DNA of 16,152 bases from Bin80 sp964503085 (GCA_964503085.1 CAZCYQ010000066.1:1-16152); one strand, 5' to 3'. Counted from the first letter of the stretch, positions 1 to 10,003 are shown. The notes: generated by a model from the letters alone, not told the origin. Program-made: numbers and translations.

Positions 1-3000
1 ATTCATAACCGATCGTTGTTTCGGGGTTAAACGGATTGGGGAAATTCTGGAGCAGAGCAAACTCTGTAGGCGTCGTCTGAATATCCAGCACACCGCCAGC
101 CAGTGGATTGGCGAGTTGACTCGGATCAAACACCAGACCCTCGGCAATCTCAAACCGCGCATTATCTTCAAAATCGCGCAACACGCGGAACACCAACCGG
201 ACAATATCGCCATCGCCAGAAACCTCTGAGCCATTCGCAACCGCATTCATAACGTGAACCTGCCCGGCCTCAGGCGACCAGCCTCTGAACAGCGGGGTCT
301 CGCCACCTGCGGACTTCAGCAAATCCTCAGCAGCCAGCACCGCTTCGACAAACTCGAAATTCTCGGCATCGTAGTGAAGCACAAACCCGTAACCCATCAG
401 AGCCTGCACATTGGCGAGAGACACATCCACAAACATATTCTCGCCAGCCACCACGCGCTCACTGCCCAAGCGCAACGAGAACTCGGCATTCTCATTCACG
501 CCAGGAGGCGGAACCAGAGACTTGCCAGACGGACCTATCGCTGTTTTGCCATAAGAGGCAAAGAACAGGATAAAGTCAGCGAAATTGACCACCGTATCGT
601 CATTCAGATCAGATTGAATAAAGACTCTCCAATCCTCGCGCGACGAGGTGGCCTCGCTGGTATTATACGCCATCCTGAAGGCTATGAAATCTTCAAAGCC
701 AACCGTCAAATTTCCGTCTTTGAGATCCACAATATAAACGGGATTGCCATCGGCATCCACAAACAGCCTGCGCTTCGGTGCAAGCGGAACCATCAGAGGC
801 GGTACAATCGACGTCATGTTGGTGCCGTCCATCACAACCACATCTATCATCACCGCGGGCACACCCTGATCAATCAGAGACTCGATCAAAACCCGGGGAA
901 CCGTTAAACTGGTCGAACCAGGAGGAAGAGATCCTCCAACCAATGCGGTGACATCAATCGGCGGTGCTTCTGAACCGACGACACTCGCCATAACCCTGTA
1001 GCCCGTCACATGCGGAATCATAATCGCGTGACCGCGATACATCACAGCATCCATACCACCATCATCGGCGGACGCCGCCCAGGTAATAACCCCGGTATCC
1101 GGATCAGCAGCAACATCGGTCACAGCAGCAGGAGCCGTATCATCAAGCGCAGCCGCCATAGTTTCCGACATTGTAATCGGAGACGAAACAATAGGACCAG
1201 ATCCGCTCGTGCGAATATTCTGCGGCACAGCAGCCACATCACCGATCAAAACACTCAAATCGGGATCTAAAGCCGCAAACACCACATTCTTCCTGCCGCC
1301 AGTAAGCGAATTAATATAATCAGCAGAAGGCATCAACATCTCGGCAAGCTCATCCTCGGTCACAACCATATTGGGATCCATCCCCAAAAGCTGAGCCAAC
1401 TGTTGCACGCTCTCCTTGGAGAACACGCGCTTGCCAGATCGCGTAATCTCTGCCGAATCCATACCCTTCTCGGCAGCAACGCCCCAGTGTGTCGCCGTCG
1501 CATCCGTCACCGGAACAACCACGCGCGTCATACCTTCTTCATCATCATTATCCATTGCATCGACAACAGCCCAAGGAACCGCCTTCATCTCCGGCGTATC
1601 GGTCTCAACCACATTGCCGTCAGCACCCATCGCGGTATTCACCATCATATAGCGATAGATGCGATATTGACTCACATCGGCGTGATTTGCCGAATTGGCA
1701 AAACTCAACATGATATAATGACCGTTATCCCCAGGATTGTCCTGCACAACCACATTAGCAGGTGGAGAGGGCAAAGTCTGCGTAAACGAAACCTCGACCG
1801 CAGACGTCGTAACACCAGCGCCAGAAGCCGTCACGGACACAGTAATCGTACCAGTGGCCATCAGCGTCAGCACATTGCCATCTTGCGACTTTGAAAGATA
1901 AGGATGGCTCTCTGGATCGGTATTGAACGTAATCTCGGCGCCTTCGGGGAAGCCAGTCGCAACGACCATCGCCATCGCACTGCCAACCACCGTCTGAGGA
2001 ACCGTCACCTCTGTCGCATCTGATCCAACAGTGGGCATCGCCCGGAACAGGATATCGACAGCCTTGGTCGTCATGCCACCAGCAGAGGCCGTCACCGACA
2101 CCATCGCAGACCCCTCACCGCTCGCCGTCAACGTCACCATACCACCATCGGTATTGGCGGTAACCGTAGCGGTACCAGAAGTCCTGCTGATCATATAAGT
2201 AACAGCACCTTCCAGACCCGCTGCCGAAACCGTCACCGACGCTTCCCCACCTTCGGGGATAATAACATCAGCGGGATCGGGATCAGACGTCAGATAAGGA
2301 TCGGGATTCGAGAACGTAATTGTCAGTGAAGCAGAATCCGTACCATCGGTACCCGTCACCGTCACAGTGCCAGCCGAAGCCGTCGTAATCATCACGCCAG
2401 AAGCATCTTCCGTAGCCTGAAAATCGGTAGAAGCTGTATAGGTATATTTAATCTCAGCACCTTCATCAAAACCAACAGCCGTAACCGACGCGGAAGCTGG
2501 GGCACCAAAATCATCAAACACCACCTCGGTGCTCTCAGTCTGTAGTTCTGGCGGAGCCTTTGTAAAAACCACCGTAACCGGATCCATCGCAACGCCGCCA
2601 GCCATAGCCGACACCGTCACAGTCGCATCGTCCGATACGGACAACATCACAGAATTACCATCGTCAGACACCGTGCCCGCATCAGCGGGATCTACGGTAA
2701 ACTCAACCATTTCACCATCGGTATCCATCGCGGTTACCGTCGCCGTACCCATCTCGCCGTGAGGAATCGTAACCTCGTCTGCACTCGCCTCGAGGAAAGG
2801 CGCATACTGGCTAACCATCAAAGGATCACCAGGCCCCACGCTCACCCACTCTCCAGCAGCCAACACCCTCATCGAAGAGATACTAATGGAAAACGCCGAC
2901 TTAGCAGCGAGAACATCGGCACTCACCGTAAACGTCAAAGACCCATAACTACCGCCTTCCAACATCATCGGCGGATTGGCAAGCGTAGCACTCGTCGCAT

Positions 3001-3634
3001 CCATTGCGAACACGGACACACCCGTCGCGGGCATCACACCCGTAAGCATTGCCGCCCCGGCGGGATCAACCGCAACCACAACCTCAGCACCAGACGTTTC
3101 TACTCCCGCGTGATCTGGAACAGCGAGATTGACAGAAATTTCACCATCTTCGTTAATCTCGCCATCACTCGTCAAAGAAGCACTCGCCGCATTAAAAACG
3201 AGCGCAGCGGGTGGAGGAACCGGTATCTGATTACCACCAACACTCAAAGTAATCGCCTTAATACCAATAGAAAACGGCTTACCCGTAACATCTGCAGTTG
3301 TGGTAAAAGTAACACTGGCACTTTCCGGCAACTGGATTGGCTGAATAGACAACAGAGCAATCGAACCCGGAGGCTGATTTACAAGAAACCCGGCGGGACC
3401 AGAAGTAAGGCTCAAAAGAGACGAGTCAAAATCAAAATCAATCTGCACGCCTGACACGGGAGTTGTAACACCCATTTGGGAAACCGTAACCACAATCTCC
3501 GTGCCCTCTCCGGCAACCTTATCGGTGCCACCCTCACCAAGACCGAGCGACACACTCATTTGCGCAGAAGCCTGCCCTGCAAACATCAGCAATGCCAAAG
3601 CAGTCATAAACAAAAGACTTTTTTTCAAAAACAT
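1..3634 (-). CDS. Secreted modular protein with cohesin-like, Ig-like, FN3-like and dockerin-like domains and a FlgD-Ig/T9SS-type sorting domain (C-terminus cut by window edge)
   Basis: The frame is open from an ATG at 3634 to the left edge, giving 1211 codons; roughly 80 residues of the sorting domain should lie outside. A GGAG ribosome-binding site sits 6 bases before the ATG. Residues 1-24 form a signal peptide (KK, then a hydrophobic core, cleavage after ASA). Residues about 25-130 look like a cohesin-type beta sandwich. About 275-620 hold four Ig-like repeats of similar length, each ending in a strand such as VTVVFT, LTITFS or VEVSFT. FN3-like segments follow at about 622-700 and 830-900. 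A dockerin-like segment lies at 978-1031, with a second calcium-type loop (DLNDDTVVNFADF). A second cohesin-like domain is at about 1046-1175, and the sorting motif NFPNPFNPETTIGYE is at the edge. The last ~230 residues closely match the end of the neighbouring 2061-residue protein. It probably acts as an exported structural or adhesive surface protein. Enzymatic activity is not visible. Confidence 0.88.
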   Translation of the reverse strand, partial: MFLKKSLLFMTALALLMFAGQASAQMSVSLGLGEGGTDKVAGEGTEIVVTVSQMGVTTPVSGVQIDFDFDSSLLSLTSGPAGFLVNQPPGSIALLSIQPIQLPESASVTFTTTADVTGKPFSIGIKAITLSVGGNQIPVPPPAALVFNAASASLTSDGEINEDGEISVNLAVPDHAGVETSGAEVVVAVDPAGAAMLTGVMPATGVSVFAMDATSATLANPPMMLEGGSYGSLTFTVSADVLAAKSAFSISISSMRVLAAGEWVSVGPGDPLMVSQYAPFLEASADEVTIPHGEMGTATVTAMDTDGEMVEFTVDPADAGTVSDDGNSVMLSVSDDATVTVSAMAGGVAMDPVTVVFTKAPPELQTESTEVVFDDFGAPASASVTAVGFDEGAEIKYTYTASTDFQATEDASGVMITTASAGTVTVTGTDGTDSASLTITFSNPDPYLTSDPDPADVIIPEGGEASVTVSAAGLEGAVTYMISRTSGTATVTANTDGGMVTLTASGEGSAMVSVTASAGGMTTKAVDILFRAMPTVGSDATEVTVPQTVVGSAMAMVVATGFPEGAEITFNTDPESHPYLSKSQDGNVLTLMATGTITVSVTASGAGVTTSAVEVSFTQTLPSPPANVVVQDNPGDNGHYIMLSFANSANHADVSQYRIYRYMMVNTAMGADGNVVETDTPEMKAVPWAVVDAMDNDDEEGMTRVVVPVTDATATHWGVAAEKGMDSAEITRSGKRVFSKESVQQLAQLLGMDPNMVVTEDELAEMLMPSADYINSLTGGRKNVVFAALDPDLSVLIGDVAAVPQNIRTSGSGPIVSSPITMSETMAAALDDTAPAAVTDVAADPDTGVITWAASADDGGMDAVMYRGHAIMIPHVTGYRVMASVVGSEAPPIDVTALVGGSLPPGSTSLTVPRVLIESLIDQGVPAVMIDVVVMDGTNMTSIVPPLMVPLAPKRRLFVDADGNPVYIVDLKDGNLTVGFEDFIAFRMAYNTSEATSSREDWRVFIQSDLNDDTVVNFADFILFFASYGKTAIGPSGKSLVPPPGVNENAEFSLRLGSERVVAGENMFVDVSLANVQALMGYGFVLHYDAENFEFVEAVLAAEDLLKSAGGETPLFRGWSPEAGQVHVMNAVANGSEVSGDGDIVRLVFRVLRDFEDNARFEIAEGLVFDPSQLANPLAGGVLDIQTTPTEFALLQNFPNPFNPETTIGYE

Positions 3635-3652
3635 TCCTAACTCCTATAGTTG

Positions 3653-3697
3653 AAAAATGGACGGGGAAGCCCCCTCAACTGGGAGACTTCCCCATCC
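3653..3697 (-). terminator. Intrinsic terminator-like hairpin between the two large secreted-protein genes
   Basis: Read on the minus strand, an 11-bp stem (GGATGGGGAAG paired with CTTCCCCGTCC, one G-T pair) encloses an inner CCC/GGG pairing and is followed by ATTTTTC. It begins 10 bases after the stop codon of the 2061-residue gene and ends about 20 bases before the start codon of the next gene. The stem plus T-run is the classic Rho-independent form. Because no clear promoter fits in the remaining space, it may be a partial terminator that lowers expression of the downstream gene. Confidence 0.75.
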
Positions 3698-3706
3698 ATC
3701 GGCGAA

Positions 3707-6700
3707 TTACTTGAGCAGCATCAGCTTCCGCACATCACTGAACTTCCCGTCTGCCGAAATCTGGTAGAAGTAAATTCCACTCGAAACCGGCACACCGCGA
3801 TCATCCATTCCGTTCCAGCGAATCTGATAGCGACCCGCATTCTGCGCCTCGGAAGCGACCAGCGTCCGAACCACCTGACCCAACACATTGTAAATCTGGA
3901 GTGTCACGTCGGCGGACTCGGCCAAATCGTAATTAATGGTCGTATCCGGGTTAAATGGATTGGGGAAATTCTGGTGCAAAGCGAACTCTCTGGGTGTGCT
4001 CTGGAGTTCCAACACACCCGCGACCACCGCCGGATTCTGAAGCTGACTCGGGTCAAAGACCAGACCCTCGGCAATTTCAAACCTGGCGCTATCCTCAAAC
4101 TCGCGCAACACGCGGAACACAAACTGGACCACATCGCCACCGCCGGAAACCGCCGTGCCATTATACAAACCATTGGCAACGGTAACCTGACCGTCGGAAA
4201 CAATATGATGGAACAGCGTCTCTCCACCTGTTGACTTGAGCAAATCCTCATCGGCAGGAGCCACACTCACGAACTCGAACTTATCGGTCTCGTAATTGAG
4301 CGCGAACCCATAACCGACCAGAGCAGCGACATTGGCGAGCGACACATCGACAGCCACCAACTCGCCAGCGACCACGCGCTCACTACCCAGACTCAGCGAG
4401 AACTCAGCATTCTCATTGATGCCGGGAAGCAAAACGAGAGGCTTCGTCGCGGGCCCAGTAGCCGTCCTGCCATAGGAATCGATAAATTCAGAGTAGTCGT
4501 CCAGATCAACGTCACCATCACCGTCAATATCAGCCTGGAGATTGTAATTATCATCACCCTCACTACTACCAAACGCCATAGCAAAGGCATTGAAGTCATC
4601 CAGACCAACTGTCATATCTGGCGGAGCATCACCTGAATAGACGAGATAAACGGGATCGCCGTCTGCAGTGGCATAGCTCTTACGCGCTGGCTCAGCAGGC
4701 GCATCGACAAACGTGATGGTAAGCTCATCCGTCGAATACAGACCATTGGTAGCCGACACCGTCGTCGTGCCTGCCATACTCGCGGTAATCATCAACGGAG
4801 CATAGCCATCGGCATCTGCTTCCACGGGATCCATTGCTGTGCCATTCCGGGTAAAGGTAACCATATCGCCTTCGTTAAAGCCCTCTGCGCGAACCGTTAC
4901 CGTTATATCACCCGGATCAGCGGGAATCGAGACATCATTACCTGCCTGATCTGTATCCATACCGGGCACCCAGAGCGTAAGCGCAGGTGTCAAAGGAGCA
5001 GAAATCTTGAATTTCTCAGTACTTCTGATGTTCTGACTCCGGGTATCGCCGTCTTTTAAGGACGTATTCACGACTCTGACCTGGACCGTCTGGAAGCGTC
5101 TATCGTCTGGAGCGACGAGATCATAACTATTACCTTCCTTCCCGATAGCCAGAATCAATAGACCGAAGTCTTCGATAGTGGGAATGCCAATGATCTCGAC
5201 ATCAATGCCATTCTTATACTCTAAGGCATTGTCCTTCACCCGGGTATCCAGCACATCCAGGGAGTCGAAATCAGCCTTAAAGGCTCTCACCGAGGGGTTG
5301 CCATGCCTATCGACCGGGACCACCCGAAGGGTGTAATCGCCCCAAATCTCTGGCGCAGCGCCTTCTACGCCTTCTTCCCAGGCGGTTATTTCAAACCCGG
5401 CAAAGTCGGCAGCACCAACGTAGAGACTATCTATGGCACTTTCGAATCCCAAAACTGCCGTATCACCCTGCCCAGAAGTAACATGCTGGACCAGGATTTT
5501 AATGAAACCAGTAGCCTTGTTCGACTTGACCGTAACTGTGCGCTTGCCAATTCTCCAATCAGCAGCACTCAGCATAGCCACGCCATCGGGATTATCGGCA
5601 TCATCATCTACACCCGTGCCTTCAAACCACACGGACTCGGCCGCACCGCCGTCTGTATCCCAGGCACTGATACGCGCCATGTTCTTATACGTCAGCGCAT
5701 TGCGAGTCACATCAGACGAAGCATCGTGATCTTCAGCCTGAATCGTCAGCTTATTTGCCTGACCAGCAATCACGGAGTCCATCCCGGCTTTGAATGTGTA
5801 CCTGGTCGCTACCGGATTATCGAATTCTGCATTAAACCGCATACCCGAAGAGGAATCAGCAGGCGTGATGAAAACATTCCCCGCGAGATCGCGGACAAAT
5901 ATCGTCATATTATAGCTTACCTCATCCTTTAACTCACCAGAGAAATCGAAGCTATCTTCACCCTTTGTCGTTACACCACCGCGTTCCTTGACGGCATCAT
6001 TTCCACCTGCCGCAAGGAAACTGACCGCAATCGAGTCCACGTCTTCCGGCAACGTAAAGACCGGGGGTGTCGCATCGTTAAACTGGTCATCCTGGAGCAA
6101 ACTGTTCTTGGGGAACCAATCCTTAATCTCTGGACGTGCTGCATCGTGCGTGACACCAGAAATCGTCTTTTTGGTTGTGTTACCCAACGCATCGGTCGCC
6201 AAAACAGCGAGTTCTATCTCTGTACCAGCTATATTCGCGCTCGATGGTACGAATCTGCTGTCCGGATATTTGTCATCATCGCCTTCCCCGTCTTTCTTTG
6301 GAGAATTCAGCTCGCTCGTGTCATAAGTAACGGTTGAGTCCCCTACACTACTCGAAGAAAATTGATCAAAGATATTCAGGGTATCCGCTCCGACTGCAAA
6401 GACCTGGAGCATTGAAAGATCTTCATCCACTTCGATTACCAGAGGATTGAGATACTCATTATGGCCATACTCATCATCCGCTTCATCACCTGTAAAGCGC
6501 AGGGGATACGTATGATCATAGATGCTGTCGGGATTCGCAGCAGGATACCGGATCGTAACGCCCGGCGAACGAGAATCAATGTCAAAATTCTTTACGGAAA
6601 CAGCACCACTAAAGTTGCCAGCCTGATCCTTTACCTGTACAAGAATCTCACCCAGTGCTTCATCTGGCTGAAAGATTGTACCTTTCGGTCCTATACCCTC

Positions 6701-9700
6701 TATATAGTCATCGGTGCCAAATGTGAAGAATCCTTCTGTCACCTTGAAGGTATGACGCAATGAATCGTTGGCGGCAGCAATAACCTGAGCAGCAGTAAAG
6801 GTTTTGTTCTTATTCTTAGGTGCGACTTTGTTGGCAGGATATGTTATCCCCTTATATGACCCGGTACCATCAATAGGCCGTACCATAACCCGAATACCAG
6901 TGTCTCGGAAAAGAACATTCCCGCTAACCTTGACAGCGACGCGAATATCATCGCCAACTGTAGCATTAATACCCGCGTTCAGTTCCTTCCCTGACGAAAC
7001 ATTGACACCAGCAATGGCAGCGTTTGAAGGCTTAAGATTATCAACCTTGAAAAGCTTTCCATCACCTCTGTATCTGTTCGCTTCATTCACAAGTGTGGGA
7101 TTAGAGGGATAAACTGGCTTGTCTGAATCCAGATTTGTAAATGCGGTGTCAATTGAACCAGAGGCGAACTCAATATGCGCATACGCGCCCAGATATTGAC
7201 CATCCGACGCTGGATCCCCAGAACCGTGTGCATTTATCTTGATCTGAAATCGGATCGTGTCATTGCCCTGCCATTTAACATCACCTCTACTTCCCGATTC
7301 GTCAAAAGTAACGGTTCCGTCATCATTAACGTTAAAATTCGATGCTGTTACGGCATCAATTTCATGAGGAGTATCTGAATTATCATGAGCCGTATCGCGC
7401 ACTGAGACCTTAATACTCCCAAACTGCGACCAGGGATAAGCTACGCTACCGACGCGCATCACATCAACAAAGACCTGGTTATTGGCTACGATCGCCCAAC
7501 CATTAGCTGCTGGCTTGGACAGGACAGCGCGATAACCCTGGAAATCAAGGCCACCGCGATTCGTTACGATAATCACGCGCGAACCCGCATTATACATATC
7601 AGCCGAGGCAGTCACGGTAATCCTCGTACCGGCAGTTGCTGCATCAGCAGCAGAAATAGACAGTACGATTTTTGCTGTGCCATCGGGAGAGTCCTCGTCG
7701 GGAACGAGATCAACGTGATCCGCCATATTTATTGTCAACTGGTCAGTCGCAGTGCCACTCGGGAACGTTCCTGCGGTGGTAGTTAAAGTCGCGGTGACCG
7801 TACCCGAATCCTCTTTTTTATCGAATATCAAGCCCTTCACCGTCAAGGTCACATTCGTAGCAGTACCCGTAGTCACACTGGGCGGACTGGCAGCAGTAAT
7901 CGTGAGCTCTCCGATAGCAGTATCATCATCCAGGACTTTAATATCTGCATGGCCTGGCATATAACCAAATTCCGTAGCACTACCTGTCACCCGGATTGTT
8001 CTGGCCGTGAGCACATCATCATCCGATGGATCAAGCATTAGCGTGGTTGATCCAGAGGATTCGCCAGCCGGGATCATAATCGAGCCTGTAGGCGTGGCCG
8101 TCGTTATCGCCTCTGTTGTTCCCATCATCATGGTAGTCACCGTCACCGTCACCGGCCCTGTCCCAGCAGACAATGTCGCGGTTACTTCCACTGCTCTCGC
8201 ACGAACATTCTCTCTAAGCTCGTCCGGATTGACAGAGAGCGTGATTTTTCCAGCAGATTGACCATCATCGGTTATGGTAAGTGTAGCCATACCCGATTCT
8301 CCCCCTCCCCCAACTGTAGCGGTAATTTGAACCGTCTCGTGATCAGTATCGCCGTCCTGGTTTGGATCGAACGTAAAGATTCCTTCCGCTGTGCCACTGG
8401 CTCCGCCTGCGGTAACAGTCACCGCAATTGATGACAAAGTACCTATCGTGTAATCCCCATCTTCTGCAGTGCCATTGGAAGAAGTCAGGTACACCGCCAC
8501 AGTAACATTTGCTGACGGAGCAGAATTCAGAGTAACGCTCACTGCTGCGGTCACAGTAGTTTCACCGTCCGCTTCCATCACGCTATCCGGAGTAAGAGTG
8601 AGTGTGACACTTTCTACTTCTCCTTCACTTATGGTCAGCATATCTCTACCAGTGTGACCAGCAGACGCAGCTTCAATTACAACCTCTTCGCTATCATCAT
8701 CAGCAGGCGATTCTGTAGTTAATGGCTCAAAATCAAAAAGTGCCCGCCCTGTGCCACTCCTGCTGCCTGAGGAAATACTCACTGTAATAGTGGGAAGGGT
8801 GGCCAAAGCAGTGTAATCTCCAACTTCTGCTGTACCTATATTATCAGTAGTTGTAGCTGCCACATCATCTGCACCATCAGCATCAGTAATATCGGTCAGG
8901 GCCACCTCCACTGACATATTCTCTGTCGCGGGAGAATTCAGAGTAACTGTCGCCTCTGCTAATACCGAAGTGGTGGTCCCTTCCTTAAAGTCATCATCCG
9001 GAGAAAGGGTGAGAGCAACGTCTGATATGAGTTCTGTTATCATCAGGTTAGCTCTAATACTTTGACCAGCATCAGTATTTCCAGCTTCAATTACAACCGT
9101 TTCAGCATCATCATCATCATTATCAGGAGCTGGATCGAAATCAAAGGTTCCAGTCTCTGTGCCAGTTTTGCTGCCTGCTTCAATTTCCACCTCAATAGCA
9201 GTAAAGGTGAGAGGTGCATAATCCCCAGTTTCTGTTGTACCTATACGAGGATCAGCATCAGCAGCGGTGGTAACATCGGTCAGGTTCACCGTCACTGTAG
9301 TAGTCGTTTCCACATTCTCACTCAGGGTGACGCCCACCGTTGCTGTCACAGTCGTTGCATCGGCCACGTCAACAACGCTATTCGGAGAAAGAGAGAGCGT
9401 AATACCTGATATGTATTCTTTTATGGTCAGGTTAGCTGTACCATTTGGAGCATTCGTGCCCGTGCCAACTTGAGCTTGAATTACAACCATTTCGTCAACA
9501 GCATCATCAGAATCAGCAGATGGATCAATCGAAAAGGATCCACTGCCTGAGCCAACCCTTTCACCAGTGCGAATAAACACCACAATATCAGCAATGGTTA
9601 TAGCGAGATGATCAGCATCTTCTGCATGCATATCCCCATCAAAATCAGTATCACCCTCAGCAGGGGTCGCATCGGTCAGGTTCACCGTCACTGCCATATT

Positions 9701-9892
9701 CGCTGTCGCGGCAGCCGCGAGAGTGACGCTCACCTCTGCTGTCACGTCAGTTGCATCGTCCGTGTCAACAACGCTATTTGGAGAAAGGGTGAGAGTGACA
9801 GTTGACACATCTTGTGCATAACTATCTGGCACTCCAAGCCCAAGCGTGAGCAAGAGAGTAGCCAAAAAGCCAATTGTTTTATGAAAATTCAT
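3707..9892 (-). CDS. 2061-residue secreted Calx-beta/Ig-like repeat protein with dockerin-like, cohesin-like and FlgD-Ig/T9SS-type C-terminal domains
   Basis: The start is fixed by a strong AGGAGGT site at 9899-9905, six bases before the ATG. Residues 1-27 are a signal peptide (cleavage near SYA-QD). About 28-660 contain five Calx-beta-like repeats of 115-135 residues, each opening with a strand such as VTLTLSP and carrying acidic DDDD/DSDD loops; a sixth, more divergent beta module follows to about 780. About 783-1650 is a less repetitive beta-rich region with Ig-like signatures (QAGN near 1086, ALGN near 1232, LAGN near 1335). An Ig-like repeat at about 1657-1731 resembles those of the downstream gene product. 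A dockerin-like segment is at about 1761-1807: the first half has lost its calcium ligands, the second has the loop DIDGDGDVDLDDY. A cohesin-like domain is at about 1827-1960, and the sorting domain at 1967-2061 (NFPNPFNP; ends KLMLLK). By family, the C-terminal domain marks secretion and surface attachment. A calcium-stabilised fibrous surface protein or adhesin is inferred. No catalytic domain was recognised. Confidence 0.92.
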   Translation of the reverse strand: MNFHKTIGFLATLLLTLGLGVPDSYAQDVSTVTLTLSPNSVVDTDDATDVTAEVSVTLAAAATANMAVTVNLTDATPAEGDTDFDGDMHAEDADHLAITIADIVVFIRTGERVGSGSGSFSIDPSADSDDAVDEMVVIQAQVGTGTNAPNGTANLTIKEYISGITLSLSPNSVVDVADATTVTATVGVTLSENVETTTTVTVNLTDVTTAADADPRIGTTETGDYAPLTFTAIEVEIEAGSKTGTETGTFDFDPAPDNDDDDAETVVIEAGNTDAGQSIRANLMITELISDVALTLSPDDDFKEGTTTSVLAEATVTLNSPATENMSVEVALTDITDADGADDVAATTTDNIGTAEVGDYTALATLPTITVSISSGSRSGTGRALFDFEPLTTESPADDDSEEVVIEAASAGHTGRDMLTISEGEVESVTLTLTPDSVMEADGETTVTAAVSVTLNSAPSANVTVAVYLTSSNGTAEDGDYTIGTLSSIAVTVTAGGASGTAEGIFTFDPNQDGDTDHETVQITATVGGGGESGMATLTITDDGQSAGKITLSVNPDELRENVRARAVEVTATLSAGTGPVTVTVTTMMMGTTEAITTATPTGSIMIPAGESSGSTTLMLDPSDDDVLTARTIRVTGSATEFGYMPGHADIKVLDDDTAIGELTITAASPPSVTTGTATNVTLTVKGLIFDKKEDSGTVTATLTTTAGTFPSGTATDQLTINMADHVDLVPDEDSPDGTAKIVLSISAADAATAGTRITVTASADMYNAGSRVIIVTNRGGLDFQGYRAVLSKPAANGWAIVANNQVFVDVMRVGSVAYPWSQFGSIKVSVRDTAHDNSDTPHEIDAVTASNFNVNDDGTVTFDESGSRGDVKWQGNDTIRFQIKINAHGSGDPASDGQYLGAYAHIEFASGSIDTAFTNLDSDKPVYPSNPTLVNEANRYRGDGKLFKVDNLKPSNAAIAGVNVSSGKELNAGINATVGDDIRVAVKVSGNVLFRDTGIRVMVRPIDGTGSYKGITYPANKVAPKNKNKTFTAAQVIAAANDSLRHTFKVTEGFFTFGTDDYIEGIGPKGTIFQPDEALGEILVQVKDQAGNFSGAVSVKNFDIDSRSPGVTIRYPAANPDSIYDHTYPLRFTGDEADDEYGHNEYLNPLVIEVDEDLSMLQVFAVGADTLNIFDQFSSSSVGDSTVTYDTSELNSPKKDGEGDDDKYPDSRFVPSSANIAGTEIELAVLATDALGNTTKKTISGVTHDAARPEIKDWFPKNSLLQDDQFNDATPPVFTLPEDVDSIAVSFLAAGGNDAVKERGGVTTKGEDSFDFSGELKDEVSYNMTIFVRDLAGNVFITPADSSSGMRFNAEFDNPVATRYTFKAGMDSVIAGQANKLTIQAEDHDASSDVTRNALTYKNMARISAWDTDGGAAESVWFEGTGVDDDADNPDGVAMLSAADWRIGKRTVTVKSNKATGFIKILVQHVTSGQGDTAVLGFESAIDSLYVGAADFAGFEITAWEEGVEGAAPEIWGDYTLRVVPVDRHGNPSVRAFKADFDSLDVLDTRVKDNALEYKNGIDVEIIGIPTIEDFGLLILAIGKEGNSYDLVAPDDRRFQTVQVRVVNTSLKDGDTRSQNIRSTEKFKISAPLTPALTLWVPGMDTDQAGNDVSIPADPGDITVTVRAEGFNEGDMVTFTRNGTAMDPVEADADGYAPLMITASMAGTTTVSATNGLYSTDELTITFVDAPAEPARKSYATADGDPVYLVYSGDAPPDMTVGLDDFNAFAMAFGSSEGDDNYNLQADIDGDGDVDLDDYSEFIDSYGRTATGPATKPLVLLPGINENAEFSLSLGSERVVAGELVAVDVSLANVAALVGYGFALNYETDKFEFVSVAPADEDLLKSTGGETLFHHIVSDGQVTVANGLYNGTAVSGGGDVVQFVFRVLREFEDSARFEIAEGLVFDPSQLQNPAVVAGVLELQSTPREFALHQNFPNPFNPDTTINYDLAESADVTLQIYNVLGQVVRTLVASEAQNAGRYQIRWNGMDDRGVPVSSGIYFYQISADGKFSDVRKLMLLK

Positions 9893-9972
9893 CCTTCGAC
9901 CTCCTAAAAAAAGTCAGGATCGAGTAAATGATTGTTTACGAACGTTTTGATTCTACTGCGAAACTGCAAGCT

Positions 9973-10003
9973 AACTGGTCTGCGACCAGTTGTACATCGC
10001 TCC
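9973..10003 (+). repeat. Left copy of an inverted repeat, containing an 8-bp perfect hairpin
   Basis: The core is AACTGGTC-TGC-GACCAGTT, a perfect 8-bp stem with a 3-base loop, followed by GTACATCGCTCC. The reverse complement recurs at 10623-10658 with one substitution and a 5-base insertion in the loop. In the minus-strand transcript this hairpin would lie in the leader of the 2061-residue gene, about 80 bases before its start codon. Confidence 0.8.

Noticed and set aside
254..4234. Several plus-strand frames of 160-230 residues opposite the secreted-protein genes
   Set aside because: Their His/Arg/Asn-rich composition comes from reading Thr/Val/Asp-rich repeat genes on the wrong strand; there are no domains and no ribosome-binding sites.
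3707..9892. Cellulosome scaffold in the strict sense
   Set aside because: Only a single cohesin-like and one degenerate dockerin-like segment are seen per C-terminus, and there is no carbohydrate-active enzyme or binding module in the window.
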